From positions 1 through 25,259 of the forward strand of contig PFMK01000081.1 in the NCBI GenBank assembly GCA_002785215.1: a stretch of 25,259 bases of DNA. Direction: 5' to 3'. The stretch comes from Candidatus Gottesmanbacteria bacterium CG_4_10_14_0_8_um_filter_37_24 (GTDB lineage: Bacteria > Patescibacteriota > Microgenomatia > 2-02-FULL-39-11). Shown here piece by piece: positions 1 to 8,403 of the stretch (position 1 is its first letter; each line of letters opens with the position of its first letter). The position numbers were made by a program, and so were the translations under genes. The notes under the pieces were generated by a model, which searched no databases, had not been told where the DNA came from, and was given only the letters and a program-made list of their open reading frames with translations.

Positions 1-1
1 T

Positions 2-670
2 CTGGTTTGTGCTTATAAACCCAATAGTGCTTTTTATGAAGCTCAGGGAGAAGAAGGTATTAGGCAACTTAAACAAACAGTTTATTTTGTTAAGGAGAAT
101 TATCCGAAGATACCGGTAATACTGGACGCGAAAAGAGCGGATATCGGTAATACCAATGAAGGATATGTTAAGTTTGCTTTTGACCATCTGGGTGCTGATG
201 CAATTACACTACATCCATATTTAGGTAAAGATGCTTTGAAGCCTTTTTTAGAAAGAAGAGATAAAGGACTATTTATCTTATGCCGTACCTCTAATTCCGG
301 AGCAGGGGAATTTCAGGACCTGGAAATAGATGGAAAACCGTTATATCAGGTTATTGCTGCCAAGGTGGCTAAAGATTGGAATTATAATGGTAATTGCGGA
401 TTGGTTGTTGGTGCTACCTACCCTAAAGAACTTGATATTGTGCGACATATAGTCGGTAATATTCCAATTTTAATTCCCGGAATTGGTGCTCAAGGTGGAG
501 ATTTAGAAAAAACTGTCCAAGCCGGAGTAGATAAAACAGGTTTGAACGCATTAATTAATTCCTCGAGAGGCATAATTTTTGCATCAACCGGAGTTAATTT
601 TGCAGAAAAAGCACGTGAGGAAGCTTTGAAACTAAAAAATTTAATAAATAAACAAAGGAGGTCAAAATGA
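2..670 (+). CDS. pyrF: Orotidine 5'-phosphate decarboxylase, 5'-truncated by window edge
   Basis: Decarboxylates OMP to UMP, the last step of de novo UMP synthesis, in the cytoplasm. The reading frame is already open at base 2, so the start lies upstream of the window; the ATG at 236 is internal. The visible 222 residues contain the catalytic OMP decarboxylase motif LDAKRADIGNT (about nt 122-154), then a TIM-barrel continuation with LHPYLGKDAL, TSNSGAGEFQ and the phosphate-binding GIGAQGGD (about nt 478-501). The DAKR-DIGNT form and the overall length fit the type 2 (about 270-residue) PyrF group. The stop codon overlaps the pyrE start (ATGA at 667-670), so the two genes are translationally coupled. 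Function is secure; only the N-terminus is unseen. Confidence 0.95.
   Translation: MVCAYKPNSAFYEAQGEEGIRQLKQTVYFVKENYPKIPVILDAKRADIGNTNEGYVKFAFDHLGADAITLHPYLGKDALKPFLERRDKGLFILCRTSNSGAGEFQDLEIDGKPLYQVIAAKVAKDWNYNGNCGLVVGATYPKELDIVRHIVGNIPILIPGIGAQGGDLEKTVQAGVDKTGLNALINSSRGIIFASTGVNFAEKAREEALKLKNLINKQRRSK
655..662 (+). promoter_or_regulatory. Strong Shine-Dalgarno for pyrE
   Basis: AAGGAGGT lies five bases before the pyrE ATG at 667 and inside the 3' end of pyrF. It is a near-perfect anti-SD complement, contrasting with most genes downstream, which have no clear SD. Confidence 0.75.
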
Positions 671-1299
671 CTGGAACTGAGCTTCTTGAAATTTTTAAAA
701 AGACAGGAGGTTATATTACCGGAAGCCATATAGTCTATACATCAGGAAAACACGGTGAAGCTTATTTAAACAAAGATGCGATATATCCTCATACAAATGA
801 AATCTCTCAAGTTTGTTTTGAAATTGCTAAAAGATACAAAGAGAAGGAAATTGAAGTGGTAGCTGCTCCGGCGCTTGGCGGGATTATTCTGTCCCAATGG
901 ACAGCTTATCATCTGTCCAAAATGACAGGAAAAGAGGTATTAGGAATTTACACAGAAAAAACCCCAGACAAAAACCAGGTATTTACAAGGGGATATGGAA
1001 AGCTAGTTTATGGAAAAAAAGTTCTAGTCGTTGAGGATATTACCACAACAGGCGGTTCTGTAATAAAAGTTATCTCAAGCGTAAAAAGTGCGGAAGGTAT
1101 AGTAATAGGAGTATGTGTTTTGGCAAACAGAGACCCGGAAAATATCAACTCAAATACTATTGGTGTACCATTTCAATCAATCACTGAAATAAAATTGAAT
1201 GCTTGGGAAGAAAAAGAATGCCCTTTATGTAAAAAGGGTATTCCTATAAATACCCAAGTTGGCAAAGGGAAGGAATATTTATCAAATAAAAAAACATAA
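667..1299 (+). CDS. pyrE: Orotate phosphoribosyltransferase
   Basis: Transfers the phosphoribosyl group of PRPP to orotate to make OMP, the substrate of the upstream pyrF product. The 210-residue protein has the type I PRTase PRPP loop VLVVEDITTTGGSV (residues 119-132), with the two acidic residues ED before the TTTGG turn, and a C-terminal CPLC pair followed by GIPINTQVGKGKEY, commonly seen in this PyrE group. The ATG at 667 is preceded by one of the best SD sequences in the window (AAAGGAGG, 654-661) and overlaps the pyrF stop. It closes the pyrimidine unit; a 72-base gap with a promoter-like element separates it from pyrG. Length is normal for the family. Confidence 0.95.
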   Translation: MTGTELLEIFKKTGGYITGSHIVYTSGKHGEAYLNKDAIYPHTNEISQVCFEIAKRYKEKEIEVVAAPALGGIILSQWTAYHLSKMTGKEVLGIYTEKTPDKNQVFTRGYGKLVYGKKVLVVEDITTTGGSVIKVISSVKSAEGIVIGVCVLANRDPENINSNTIGVPFQSITEIKLNAWEEKECPLCKKGIPINTQVGKGKEYLSNKKT

Positions 1300-1336
1300 C
1301 TATATGGCTCTCAGGATCGGATTCTATTATTGTTAG

Positions 1337-1366
1337 TTGACACTGTATACTTTTTTTTGTTATCCT
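1337..1366 (+). promoter_or_regulatory. Candidate sigma-70 promoter for pyrG, likely leaderless
   Basis: TTGACA at 1337-1342 is a perfect -35. Eighteen bases later comes TATCCT at 1361-1366 (four of six matches to the -10 consensus), preceded by TGT at 1358-1360, which makes an extended -10. The expected start of transcription is at about 1372-1373, on or next to the pyrG ATG at 1372, and no SD lies before that ATG. Both facts fit a leaderless transcript. The gap is pyrimidine-rich (T8 at 1351-1358). This is inferred from the motif alone. Confidence 0.55.
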
Positions 1367-1371
1367 AAAAC

Positions 1372-3024
1372 ATGCCGACCAAATATATCTTTATTTCAGG
1401 AGGAGTAATTTCCGGTCTGGGGAAAGGTATTACTTTAGCCTCGATAGCACTACTTCTAAAATCTGCAGGTTTTAAAGTTGCACCAATTAAAGCAGATCCT
1501 TATTTAAATCTGGACGCAGGGACGATGAATCCCATAATACATGGCGAGACTTTTGTAACAGAAGACGGTCTAGAGACAGATCAAGATTTAGGTCATTATG
1601 AAAGATTTATAGATGAGAATTTAACACGTCTGAACTACATGACGGCCGGCCAGGTTTACTTGTCGGTGATTGAACGGGAAAGAAGATTAGAATATGGAGG
1701 TATATGCGTAGAAACAATACCGCATATTCCCAGAGAGATTATTAAAAGGTTAAATACATTAGCGGAGAAATCAAAAGCCGATTTCGTAATACTGGAGATT
1801 GGTGGTACAGTCGGGGAATACCAGAATGCTATGTTTCTTGAGGCTGCCAGGGAGATGTCGCTTAAAATTCCAAATGATGTGTTAAACATCCACGTCGCTT
1901 ATCTGCCTCTTCCTCCTTCGCTTGGGGAATTAAAATCAAAACCGGTGCAGACCTCAGTTCAATTTTTACATACAGCCGGCATAAGACCGGATATTATTAT
2001 AGGAAGAGCCGTAAAGGAGATTGATAATACCAGGAAAGAAAAAATTTCTACTTTCTGTTCGATCTTAATAGAGGATATTTTTTCTAATCCGGATATGGAA
2101 TCAATTTATCAAGTACCGGAATATTTGGAGAAACAGGGTATAACAGACAGAATATTAGACAAACTGGATTTGTCCAGAAGATTCAAAGACATAAGAAAAT
2201 GGAGTAATTTTGTAAAAAAAATAAATTCAGGAAAAAGAAAAGTAAAGATTGGCATTGTAGGCAAATACTTCAGGAGCGGTGACTTTTCGCTGGAAGATTC
2301 ATATGTATGTGTTATGGAGGCGGTAAAGCAGGCAAGTTGGTGGAATAACGTCAATCCTGAGATAACCTGGATTGATTCTATTGACGTCGAAGAAAAGGGC
2401 GCTGATAACGTTTTAGCAGATTTTGATGGTCTGATTGTTCCTCAAGGTTGGGGGAGCAGAGGAATTGAAGGAAAAATCCTGACAGCAGGTTTTGCCAGGC
2501 AAAATAAGATACCATACTTAGGATTATGCTTTGGGATGCAGCTTGCCTGTATAGAATTTGCCAGAAACGTATGTATGCTTGAAGATTCTAATACGGAAGA
2601 AGCCAAACCAGACTGTAAAAATCCAATAATACATATAATGCCGAATCAGAAAGAATATCTTGAAAATAGGCAATATGGAGCGACTATGAGATTAGGAGCA
2701 TGGCCCTGCGTGATAAAAGAAAACTCAACCATCTATAAGGCTTACGACAAGTGGACCAGAAACAAAACAAGCACAAATTATCAATTACCTAAAGTACAGG
2801 AAAGACATAGACACAGATTTGAATTTAATAACAGATACAGACAGAAGTTCGAACAAAAGGGAATGGTTTTTTCCGGAATTTCACCCGATGGGCAATTGGT
2901 TGAGGCTGTGGAAATTCCAAGTCATCCTTTTTTTGTAGGAACCCAATTTCATCCGGAATTTAAAGCAAGACCAATGAATCCCCATCCGTTGTTTTTAGAA
3001 TTCATAGCTGCCAGTCTAAAATAA
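1372..3024 (+). CDS. pyrG: CTP synthase (glutamine-hydrolysing)
   Basis: Makes CTP from UTP, ATP and glutamine. The 550-residue protein has the synthetase domain first: the P-loop-like SGGVISGLGKG near residue 9, KADPYLNLDAGTMNP, and ETDQDLGHYERF. The class I glutaminase domain follows, with nucleophile Cys386 in GLCFGMQ and the His527/Glu529 pair in FHPEF. Length matches the family (about 535-550). Two deviations from the usual text are KSKPVQTS where KTKPTQHS is common, and ETDQD for ETDLD; neither removes a known catalytic residue. It lies between the pyrF-pyrE pair and the purine operon and probably starts a new transcript. No SD precedes the ATG. The 16-base gap to purL suggests that purine genes may be read from the same promoter. 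Confidence 0.97.
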   Translation: MPTKYIFISGGVISGLGKGITLASIALLLKSAGFKVAPIKADPYLNLDAGTMNPIIHGETFVTEDGLETDQDLGHYERFIDENLTRLNYMTAGQVYLSVIERERRLEYGGICVETIPHIPREIIKRLNTLAEKSKADFVILEIGGTVGEYQNAMFLEAAREMSLKIPNDVLNIHVAYLPLPPSLGELKSKPVQTSVQFLHTAGIRPDIIIGRAVKEIDNTRKEKISTFCSILIEDIFSNPDMESIYQVPEYLEKQGITDRILDKLDLSRRFKDIRKWSNFVKKINSGKRKVKIGIVGKYFRSGDFSLEDSYVCVMEAVKQASWWNNVNPEITWIDSIDVEEKGADNVLADFDGLIVPQGWGSRGIEGKILTAGFARQNKIPYLGLCFGMQLACIEFARNVCMLEDSNTEEAKPDCKNPIIHIMPNQKEYLENRQYGATMRLGAWPCVIKENSTIYKAYDKWTRNKTSTNYQLPKVQERHRHRFEFNNRYRQKFEQKGMVFSGISPDGQLVEAVEIPSHPFFVGTQFHPEFKARPMNPHPLFLEFIAASLK

Positions 3025-3040
3025 CTTATTTTTTTTAGTG

Positions 3041-6025
3041 ATGATAACCAGAATTGAAGTAGTTGCTAGTGTTTTTGATACAAGGGCCTTTATTCAGAAA
3101 AAAAAACTGCAATATTCAGGTCTGGTCAAAAATTTATTCCTTACAGATGTTTATACCATTGATAAGGAATTAACCAAAAAACAGCTAGAACTCGTTGCTT
3201 CATCGTTATCTAATCCCGTGACTCAGAAAGCCTCGGTTAAAATAGAGGGAAAATTATCCTCTACCTCAACAGTTAAACCATTTACCTGGGCCGTAGAAAC
3301 AGGATTTCTTCCGGGCGTGACCGATAATGTGGGAAATACTGCCAAAGAAATTATTGAAGACTTATTCATAACCGAATTTACCGGCAGTGAAGGTTTATAC
3401 ACTTCACAAATTACCTTTATATCTGGAAATATTTCCCAGAAAGAGGCTGAAAAAATCTCCTTGTATTTGTATAATCCTCTTATTCACCGTTCCCATATAA
3501 AAAGTTATAGTCAGTACAGGAAAGACGGCGGGATGGATTTCATTGTGCCGAAAGTAAAATTATTGCATAAACCCCAGGTTTTAGAAATAAATCTTGATGC
3601 GGGAGACGAGGAACTGGGAATGATTGGAAAACTTGGTATACTGGATACCAATGGCAATAGGCACGGACCGTTGGCTTTGGATCTAATATCCATGAAAACA
3701 ATCAGGAATTATTTCCAAAAAAAAGGCAGAAAACCAACGGATATAGAGTTGGAGTCTTTAGCCCAAACCTGGTCGGAGCACTGCAAACATACGATTTTTG
3801 CCAGTCCTATAGATGAAATTAGAGAGGGATTATTTAGAACATACATCAAAAGAGCAACAGAAGCTATAAGAAAGAGTAAGGGAAAAAAAGATCATTGTGT
3901 TTCTGTTTTTTCGGATAATTCCGGGGGAATTCAATTCGATAAAAATTATTTAATTACTCATAAAGTGGAAACACATAATACCCCATCAGCACTTGATCCG
4001 TTTGGAGGATCAATTACCGGAATTGTGGGAGTAAACCGAGACACGATCGGATTTGGATTGGGAGCAAAGCCTATTGCTAATTTTTATGGATTCTGTTTTG
4101 CTGATCCTAGGAAAGATATACCAATATACAAAGGGTCACGACTTACTCAAAAAATGTTGTCATCACGCCGGATTATGGACGGCGTTATCGAAGGTGTAAA
4201 TGCCGGAGGGAACCAATCCGGTATTCCTACGCCTTCGGGATTTATTTATTTTGATGAAAGATACCGTGGGAAACCCCTAGTTTTTGTAGGCACAGTAGGA
4301 TTGATTCCTAAAACAATAAAAGGAAAACCTTCCTATGTAAAAAAAGCAAGACCAGGTGATTTGATTGTGATGACAGGAGGCAGAGTCGGTAAAGACGGTA
4401 TCCATGGAGCAACATTTTCCTCTGAAGCTTTGGATATGGGAAGTCCCGTGACAGCAGTACAGATCGGAGATCCCATCACTCAAAAAAAACTATCTGATGC
4501 AATCGTTAAGGAAGCCCGGAATCAACTGCTTTACTATAGTATTACCGATAATGGGGCAGGAGGACTTTCTTGTTCTGTGGCAGAGATGGCCAAGGAATCA
4601 AACGGGTGCCTGGTAGATCTTGAGAAAGTACCTTTGAAATATCCCGGTCTTGATCCTTGGGAGATATGGATATCAGAATCGCAAGAGAGGATGACTTTAG
4701 CAATTCCGCTAAAAAATTGGAAAAGGTTTGAAAACTTAATGGAAAGAAGAGGCGTTGAAACGACAATAATTGGAAAATTTACCGATTCCGGTAGTTGCGT
4801 TGTGAAATATGAAGGCAAGATTATCATGGATATTGATTTACAATTTATGCATTACGGAATACCAGAACGACTGTTAAAAACTAAAAAATTAACAATAAGA
4901 CACAAAGAACCAAAAATTACCCTAAAAAAGGATCTCACTAAAGATTTCACAGAAATGTTGGGCAGACTTAATATCGCCAGTTACGAATTTATTACTCAAC
5001 AATATGACCATATTGTCCAGGCGAATTTGGTACTATCTCCTTTACAGGGCAGAGGCAGAATTAATTCCAGCGTTTCCATCATAAAACCGGTATTAAATTC
5101 CGAAAGAGGAGTCATATTGTCATACGGAATGTATCCATCCTATAGTGATATAGATACATATTGGATGGCAGCTGCATGTATTGATAGCGCTATCAGAAAT
5201 ATCATCATTGCCGGAGGAAATATGGAGGAAATATATTTATTGGATAATTTTTGCTGGAGCGAAGCAAATGATTCTTTTAGGTTATACCAGTTAAAGCAAG
5301 CAGTAAAAGCCTGTTATGAATACGCAAAAAAATTCCAGACTCCTTTTATTTCCGGAAAAGACAGTATGTTCAATGATTTCAAAGGATTTGATGCTAAAGG
5401 AAAGCCGGTCAAAATTTCTATTCCTCCCACCTTACTGATAACTTCACTGGGGATAATTGAAGATACCAGAAAAGCCATCTCTCTAGATGCCAAATTTGCG
5501 GGAGATTTAGTCTATTTACTGGGTGATACTTTTGATGAATTAGGAGGATCGGAATATTACTGCATGCTTGGTGGAAAATTAAACAGAGATTATATTGGTA
5601 ATAATGTTCCAAAAGTCCAACTCAATAATAATCTTAAACGATACAAAGCTTATAAGATCGCAACTGATTTACAGCTGATTGCTTCAGGAATAAGTCTTGG
5701 ACGGGGAGGTTTAGCTGTAGGGTTAGCAAAAACGGTGATGGGAGGATTGCTGGGAATGGATATTTCCCTGCAAAATATTCCCGGTAATACATCAAGAGAT
5801 GATTTCGCTCTTTTTTCCGAAAGCCAGGGAAGGATATTGGTTACTATAGATAGAAAGAATAAGAAACGATTTGAGAAAGTTATGGTTAATGTTAACCATA
5901 GATTGCTTGGCCGGGTGACAGATGATCAACATGTCAACATAAGAGGTTTAAAAGGAAATACTATTATTAGCGTTCAAATTGCTGATTTATTTAAAAGTTA
6001 CAAATCTACTTTTGAAGGATATTAA
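3041..6025 (+). CDS. purL: FGAM synthase large subunit, tandem PurS-like units fused to PurL
   Basis: Synthetase subunit of phosphoribosylformylglycinamidine synthase: FGAR + ATP + glutamine-derived ammonia gives FGAM. About 215 N-terminal residues contain two PurS-like units in tandem: the first begins RIEVVASVFD and includes LTDVYTIDKEL and SNPVTQKA; the second includes ETGFLPGVTDNVGNTA and YNPLIHRSH. The PurL body follows, with LAQTWSEHCKH (catalytic His247, numbering from the ATG at 3041), KVETHNTPSALDPFGGS and DNGAGGLSCSVAEM. The body then repeats in its second half, including FISGKDSM. At 994 residues it is far longer than stand-alone PurL (about 720-740), because PurS is built in; glutaminase is supplied by the adjacent purQ. 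A GTG lies one codon upstream at 3038, but the ATG at 3041 is preferred. No SD is visible. Confidence 0.95.
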   Translation: MITRIEVVASVFDTRAFIQKKKLQYSGLVKNLFLTDVYTIDKELTKKQLELVASSLSNPVTQKASVKIEGKLSSTSTVKPFTWAVETGFLPGVTDNVGNTAKEIIEDLFITEFTGSEGLYTSQITFISGNISQKEAEKISLYLYNPLIHRSHIKSYSQYRKDGGMDFIVPKVKLLHKPQVLEINLDAGDEELGMIGKLGILDTNGNRHGPLALDLISMKTIRNYFQKKGRKPTDIELESLAQTWSEHCKHTIFASPIDEIREGLFRTYIKRATEAIRKSKGKKDHCVSVFSDNSGGIQFDKNYLITHKVETHNTPSALDPFGGSITGIVGVNRDTIGFGLGAKPIANFYGFCFADPRKDIPIYKGSRLTQKMLSSRRIMDGVIEGVNAGGNQSGIPTPSGFIYFDERYRGKPLVFVGTVGLIPKTIKGKPSYVKKARPGDLIVMTGGRVGKDGIHGATFSSEALDMGSPVTAVQIGDPITQKKLSDAIVKEARNQLLYYSITDNGAGGLSCSVAEMAKESNGCLVDLEKVPLKYPGLDPWEIWISESQERMTLAIPLKNWKRFENLMERRGVETTIIGKFTDSGSCVVKYEGKIIMDIDLQFMHYGIPERLLKTKKLTIRHKEPKITLKKDLTKDFTEMLGRLNIASYEFITQQYDHIVQANLVLSPLQGRGRINSSVSIIKPVLNSERGVILSYGMYPSYSDIDTYWMAAACIDSAIRNIIIAGGNMEEIYLLDNFCWSEANDSFRLYQLKQAVKACYEYAKKFQTPFISGKDSMFNDFKGFDAKGKPVKISIPPTLLITSLGIIEDTRKAISLDAKFAGDLVYLLGDTFDELGGSEYYCMLGGKLNRDYIGNNVPKVQLNNNLKRYKAYKIATDLQLIASGISLGRGGLAVGLAKTVMGGLLGMDISLQNIPGNTSRDDFALFSESQGRILVTIDRKNKKRFEKVMVNVNHRLLGRVTDDQHVNIRGLKGNTIISVQIADLFKSYKSTFEGY

Positions 6026-6026
6026 A

Positions 6027-6836
6027 ATGCGACCGAAAATATTAGTCTTTTCCGGTTACGGTTTTAATTGCGAAGAAGAAACAAAATATGCTTTTGACTG
6101 GGTTGGTGGGAAAGCAGATATTGTACATATCAACGATTTGATCGGCGGAGATTATAAATTAAATAACTATCAGATAATCGCCTTCCCCGGCGGATTTGCC
6201 TATGGCGATGATACCGGATCCGGAAATGCCTATGCTCTGAAAATAAAGAATCATTTATGGAAGGATTTACTGTCATTTATTAAACAAGATAAATTAGTGA
6301 TAGGCATCTGCAACGGGTTTCAAGTATTGGTAAATTTGGGTCTCTTGCCGGGTTTTAAAAATGAGTATGGCATAAGAAAAATCGGTTTAATGCCGAACAA
6401 ATCTGCAAGATACGTGGTTAGATTTGTAGATCTGAAAGTGGAGACAGATAAATCACCCTGGTTGACAGGACTAAAAAGGTTTTCGATACCGGTGGCCAAT
6501 GGCGAGGGACGATTATGCATTGCCAGAGAGAATTTAAAATTATTAATCCAAAAAAAGATGATTGCTTTAAGATACGTTAAAGGAGAAATGTGTAAATATC
6601 TAAATTTGCCGGCCAATCCCAACGGATCAGTTGAGGATATTGCCGGAATATGTGATGAGACTGGTCGAATTTTAGGACTCATGCCGCATCCGGAAAGAGC
6701 AATGTTTTTTACCCAGTTGCCAAACTGGTCCTTAGTCAAAGAACAATATAAAAGAATAGGGAAGGAAATACCTAAAGAAGGTCCCGGAATGAAGTTGTTC
6801 AGGAATTCGGTCGAATATTTTGAAAATAAAAAGTAA
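6027..6836 (+). CDS. purQ: FGAM synthase glutaminase subunit
   Basis: Class I glutamine amidotransferase subunit that feeds ammonia to PurL. I place the start at the ATG at 6027, one base after the purL stop and behind GAAGGA, giving 269 residues beginning MRPKILVFSGYGFNCEEE. An in-frame ATG at 5979 would overlap purL and add 16 residues with no family resemblance. Seen are the GFAYGDDTGSG loop, nucleophile Cys95 in GICNGFQ, and the His221/Glu223 pair in HPERAMF. It is longer than the short bacterial PurQ (about 225), fitting a partner for the PurS-fused PurL. It ends before a 106-base gap, the longest inside the purine run. Confidence 0.96.
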   Translation: MRPKILVFSGYGFNCEEETKYAFDWVGGKADIVHINDLIGGDYKLNNYQIIAFPGGFAYGDDTGSGNAYALKIKNHLWKDLLSFIKQDKLVIGICNGFQVLVNLGLLPGFKNEYGIRKIGLMPNKSARYVVRFVDLKVETDKSPWLTGLKRFSIPVANGEGRLCIARENLKLLIQKKMIALRYVKGEMCKYLNLPANPNGSVEDIAGICDETGRILGLMPHPERAMFFTQLPNWSLVKEQYKRIGKEIPKEGPGMKLFRNSVEYFENKK

Positions 6837-6942
6837 TTATTTCTAAGTTGAACTCATATTATTGAATATTTGAGGCTGTTTTTCTCAATTGATTATTTGC
6901 CTGTTGATTTTTATTTAAAAAAAATGTAAAAAAAGAATGTAA
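6837..6942 (+). other. 106-base AT-rich spacer between purQ and purC
   Basis: The longest gap within the purine run. It has a weak 5-bp stem (TTGAG/CTCAA around a nine-base loop, about 6869-6887) not followed by a clean U-tract, so not a convincing terminator. TTGATT occurs at 6904-6909, but no well-spaced -10 follows it. purC has no SD. An internal promoter here is plausible but not demonstrable by eye. Confidence 0.35.
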
Positions 6943-7911
6943 ATGCTTAGTGAAAAAACATTACAGAAAATTGCCAAAAAAGTTCTTAAATCTACTGACA
7001 TTTCGGGATTAGGCACGAAATTTCAAGGGAAAGTACGTGATTGCTATAATTACAGCAAACAAAGAATTCTTATCACAACTGACAGAATTTCCGCTTTTGA
7101 TCGGGTATTAGGCTATATTCCTTATAAAGGGCAGGTTCTTAATCAGCTTTCAACTTTCTGGTTTGATAAAACTAAAGACATAATTCCTAATCATATTATT
7201 GCAATTCCGCATCCAAACGCGGTAATAGCTAAAGAAGCTAAACCTTATACCGTAGAAATGGTAGTTCGGGGTTATATCAGTGGAGTGACCAAAACCGCTC
7301 TTTGGCATCTTTATGAAACAGGTGAAAGATTGATTTATGGATTGAAATTTCCCGAAGGGTTAAAGAAAAACCAAAAACTGCCAACTCCTGTATTAACACC
7401 TACTACAAAAGCAGAACACGGGGCGCATGACGAAAGGCTTTCTCACGAAGAAATCTTAAGTAAGAAATTAGTACAACCGAAAATTCTCAGGCAAATGGAG
7501 AAAGCTGCGTTATCTTTATACAAAAGAGGAAATGAAATCTGTCAGAAAAGAGGATTAATTCTTGTGGATACGAAATATGAATTCGGAGAATATCAGGGTA
7601 AAATAATATTGATCGATGAGATACATACTCCCGACTCAAGTCGATTTTGGAGGAAAGATAACTATGAGGAGAGATTTCAAAAGGGACAGGAGCCGGAAAA
7701 CTTCGATAAAGAGTTTTTCCGTTTATGGTATGTGAAGAAAGGTTACCGGGGGGACGGAAAACCTCCAGAAATGCCGGTAGAGTTGCAGGTGAAAACAGCC
7801 AAACGGTATATAAAAATTTACGAGATGATTACAGGGAAAAAATTTCAGCCGACTTCATATCCTCTGGAAGTAGGTATAAGAGATGCTGTTCTTAAATATC
7901 TAAAAAACTAA
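6943..7911 (+). CDS. purC: SAICAR synthetase
   Basis: Joins CAIR with aspartate, using ATP, to form SAICAR. The protein has 322 residues, like the longer yeast Ade1-type enzymes rather than the approximately 237-residue E. coli form. Motifs seen: FQGKVRDCY near the N-terminus, TTDRISAFD, VEMVVRGYISG, TPTTKAEHGAHDERLS, and VDTKYEFGEY followed by IDEIHTPDSSRFW. The ATG at 6943 follows an in-frame-irrelevant ATG-TAA at 6937, and no SD is seen. The purE gene follows after six bases, and this purC-purE order matches the domain order of animal PAICS, where the two activities are fused. Aspartate consumed here may be regenerated by the aspartase encoded downstream. Confidence 0.96.
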   Translation: MLSEKTLQKIAKKVLKSTDISGLGTKFQGKVRDCYNYSKQRILITTDRISAFDRVLGYIPYKGQVLNQLSTFWFDKTKDIIPNHIIAIPHPNAVIAKEAKPYTVEMVVRGYISGVTKTALWHLYETGERLIYGLKFPEGLKKNQKLPTPVLTPTTKAEHGAHDERLSHEEILSKKLVQPKILRQMEKAALSLYKRGNEICQKRGLILVDTKYEFGEYQGKIILIDEIHTPDSSRFWRKDNYEERFQKGQEPENFDKEFFRLWYVKKGYRGDGKPPEMPVELQVKTAKRYIKIYEMITGKKFQPTSYPLEVGIRDAVLKYLKN

Positions 7912-7917
7912 CAAAAT

Positions 7918-8400
7918 ATGGTAATTATCATCTTAGGCTCTAAGTCAGATTTAAATCTTGCAAAAGAGATCATCAAAAATCTGCAGTTTTTTAAAATAGA
8001 ATACAGATTACATATTGCTTCTGCTCATAAGAATCCAGAATACGTTCTTGGTTTACTTAAAAAGTATGAAGCGGAGGGTAAAGAAAAAATATATATTTGC
8101 GTTGCCGGAAGATCAAATGCGCTGGGGGGGGTCGTTGATGCACAAATACTCAGTCCGGTAATTAACTGTCCGCCTTACAGCGAAAAATTTGCGGGATTAG
8201 ATATTTTATCTAGCTTAAGGATGCCTTCAGGAGTATGTTCCATGACTGTGCTTGAACCGGAGCAAGCTGTTTTGGCAGCAGCCAAAATATTGGCTTTAAA
8301 AGATGAAGAAATTAGAAACAGAATTAAACTATACCGAAAGGAATATAAAGATATGATGGTAAGAGAAAACGGAAAATTAAGTGAATCCAGTATTATCTAA
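7918..8400 (+). CDS. purE: Class II AIR carboxylase (CO2-dependent PurE)
   Basis: Carboxylates AIR to CAIR directly. The 160-residue sequence starts VIIILGSKSDLNLA (PurE fold) and carries SAHK at 35-38, where class I N5-CAIR mutases have SAHR. It also has VAGRSNALGGVV at 62-73, CPP at 84-86 and SSLRMPSGVCSMTVL at 98-112; all of these resemble the PurE domain of animal PAICS rather than the class I HLPGMVAA pattern. Class II enzymes use CO2 or bicarbonate without N5-CAIR, which agrees with the absence of purK here. No SD precedes the ATG; the gap after purC is six bases. The class assignment is from motif reading and is fairly firm. Confidence 0.92.
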   Translation: MVIIILGSKSDLNLAKEIIKNLQFFKIEYRLHIASAHKNPEYVLGLLKKYEAEGKEKIYICVAGRSNALGGVVDAQILSPVINCPPYSEKFAGLDILSSLRMPSGVCSMTVLEPEQAVLAAAKILALKDEEIRNRIKLYRKEYKDMMVRENGKLSESSII

Positions 8401-8403
8401 TAT

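Noticed and set aside
5979..6026. Upstream ATG extending purQ by 16 residues into purL
   Set aside because: The extension has no PurQ resemblance, and the ATG at 6027 has a GAAGGA in front and starts directly at the conserved fold.
6320..6739. 139-codon minus-strand frame opposite purQ
   Set aside because: It covers purQ catalytic motifs on the other strand; no independent start signals or recognisable product.
6869..6887. Possible hairpin terminator after purQ
   Set aside because: Only a 5-bp AT-containing stem with a nine-base loop and no proper U-tract; too weak to call.
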